NCBI GenBank assembly: GCA_021158195.1 | Contig: JAGGVA010000045.1 | Span: 1 to 11,070, forward strand | Origin: a bacterium | Lineage (GTDB): Bacteria; Patescibacteriota; Minisyncoccia; Minisyncoccales; PEYH01 | Reading direction: 5' to 3' | DNA: 11,070 nucleotides | Shown here: positions 11,070 to 11,070 of the stretch, piece after piece | Position numbering within the stretch: position 1 is the stretch's first letter | Layout of the letters: every line of letters starts with the position of its first letter | The notes under the pieces: generated by a model | Seen by the model: the letters and a program-made list of their open reading frames with translations, nothing else | Told to the model about the DNA's origin: nothing | The model's database searches: none | Translations under genes and position numbers: made by a program

Positions 11070-11070
11070 A

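Overview
The window looks like a chromosomal segment of a Patescibacteria / Candidate Phyla Radiation bacterium, most probably Parcubacteria-like. This is inferred from the AT-rich sequence, the very tight gene packing, the absence of clear Shine-Dalgarno sequences, two membrane proteins that resemble the VirB6/TrbL-like and VirB2-like proteins typical of that group, and a large Glu/Lys-rich coiled-coil membrane protein of a kind common there. The standard genetic code fits: the coiled-coil gene ends in TGA and no gene needs TGA read through. No marker in the window fixes the species.

Layout, left to right. The left edge (1-738, minus) is the N-terminal 246 residues of a polytopic VirB6/TrbL-like protein that runs out of the window. 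Its start overlaps the end of rsmA (728-1582, minus), a 16S rRNA adenine dimethyltransferase with an altered catalytic motif. A 165-nt gap holds two divergent promoters whose -10 boxes overlap. One reads into rsmA, the other into the only plus-strand gene, a membrane-anchored double-LysM M23 peptidase (1748-2716). That gene appears to end at an intrinsic terminator (2757-2786) lying inside the 3' end of the convergent gene comM.

Most of the window (2725-10238, minus) is a compact six-gene operon read from right to left: rpsO, a NYN-domain nuclease-like gene, pnp, a giant coiled-coil membrane protein, a DksA/TraR-type zinc-finger gene and comM. Adjacent genes overlap by 4 nt or lie 0-7 nt apart. 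A good promoter (TTGTCA, 17-nt spacer, TATAAA) lies about 65 nt upstream of rpsO. The operon joins translation (S15), RNA decay (PNPase and the putative NYN RNase), RNA polymerase control (DksA/TraR-like) and DNA uptake or recombination (ComM).

Right of it, also on the minus strand, are tRNA-Lys(CUU), a short heptamer tandem repeat, a Cys-rich VirB2/pilin-like protein (10500-10976) and tRNA-Arg(UCG) at the right edge. Neither tRNA encodes CCA.

The most unusual elements are the coiled-coil membrane protein directly downstream of pnp, the NYN gene inserted in the classical rpsO-pnp pair, the rsmA motif IV substitution, the peptidase gene without a conventional start next to its promoter, the terminator embedded in an opposing coding sequence, and the heptamer repeat upstream of tRNA-Lys. 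I see no CRISPR array, insertion sequence, phage module or clear horizontally acquired island.
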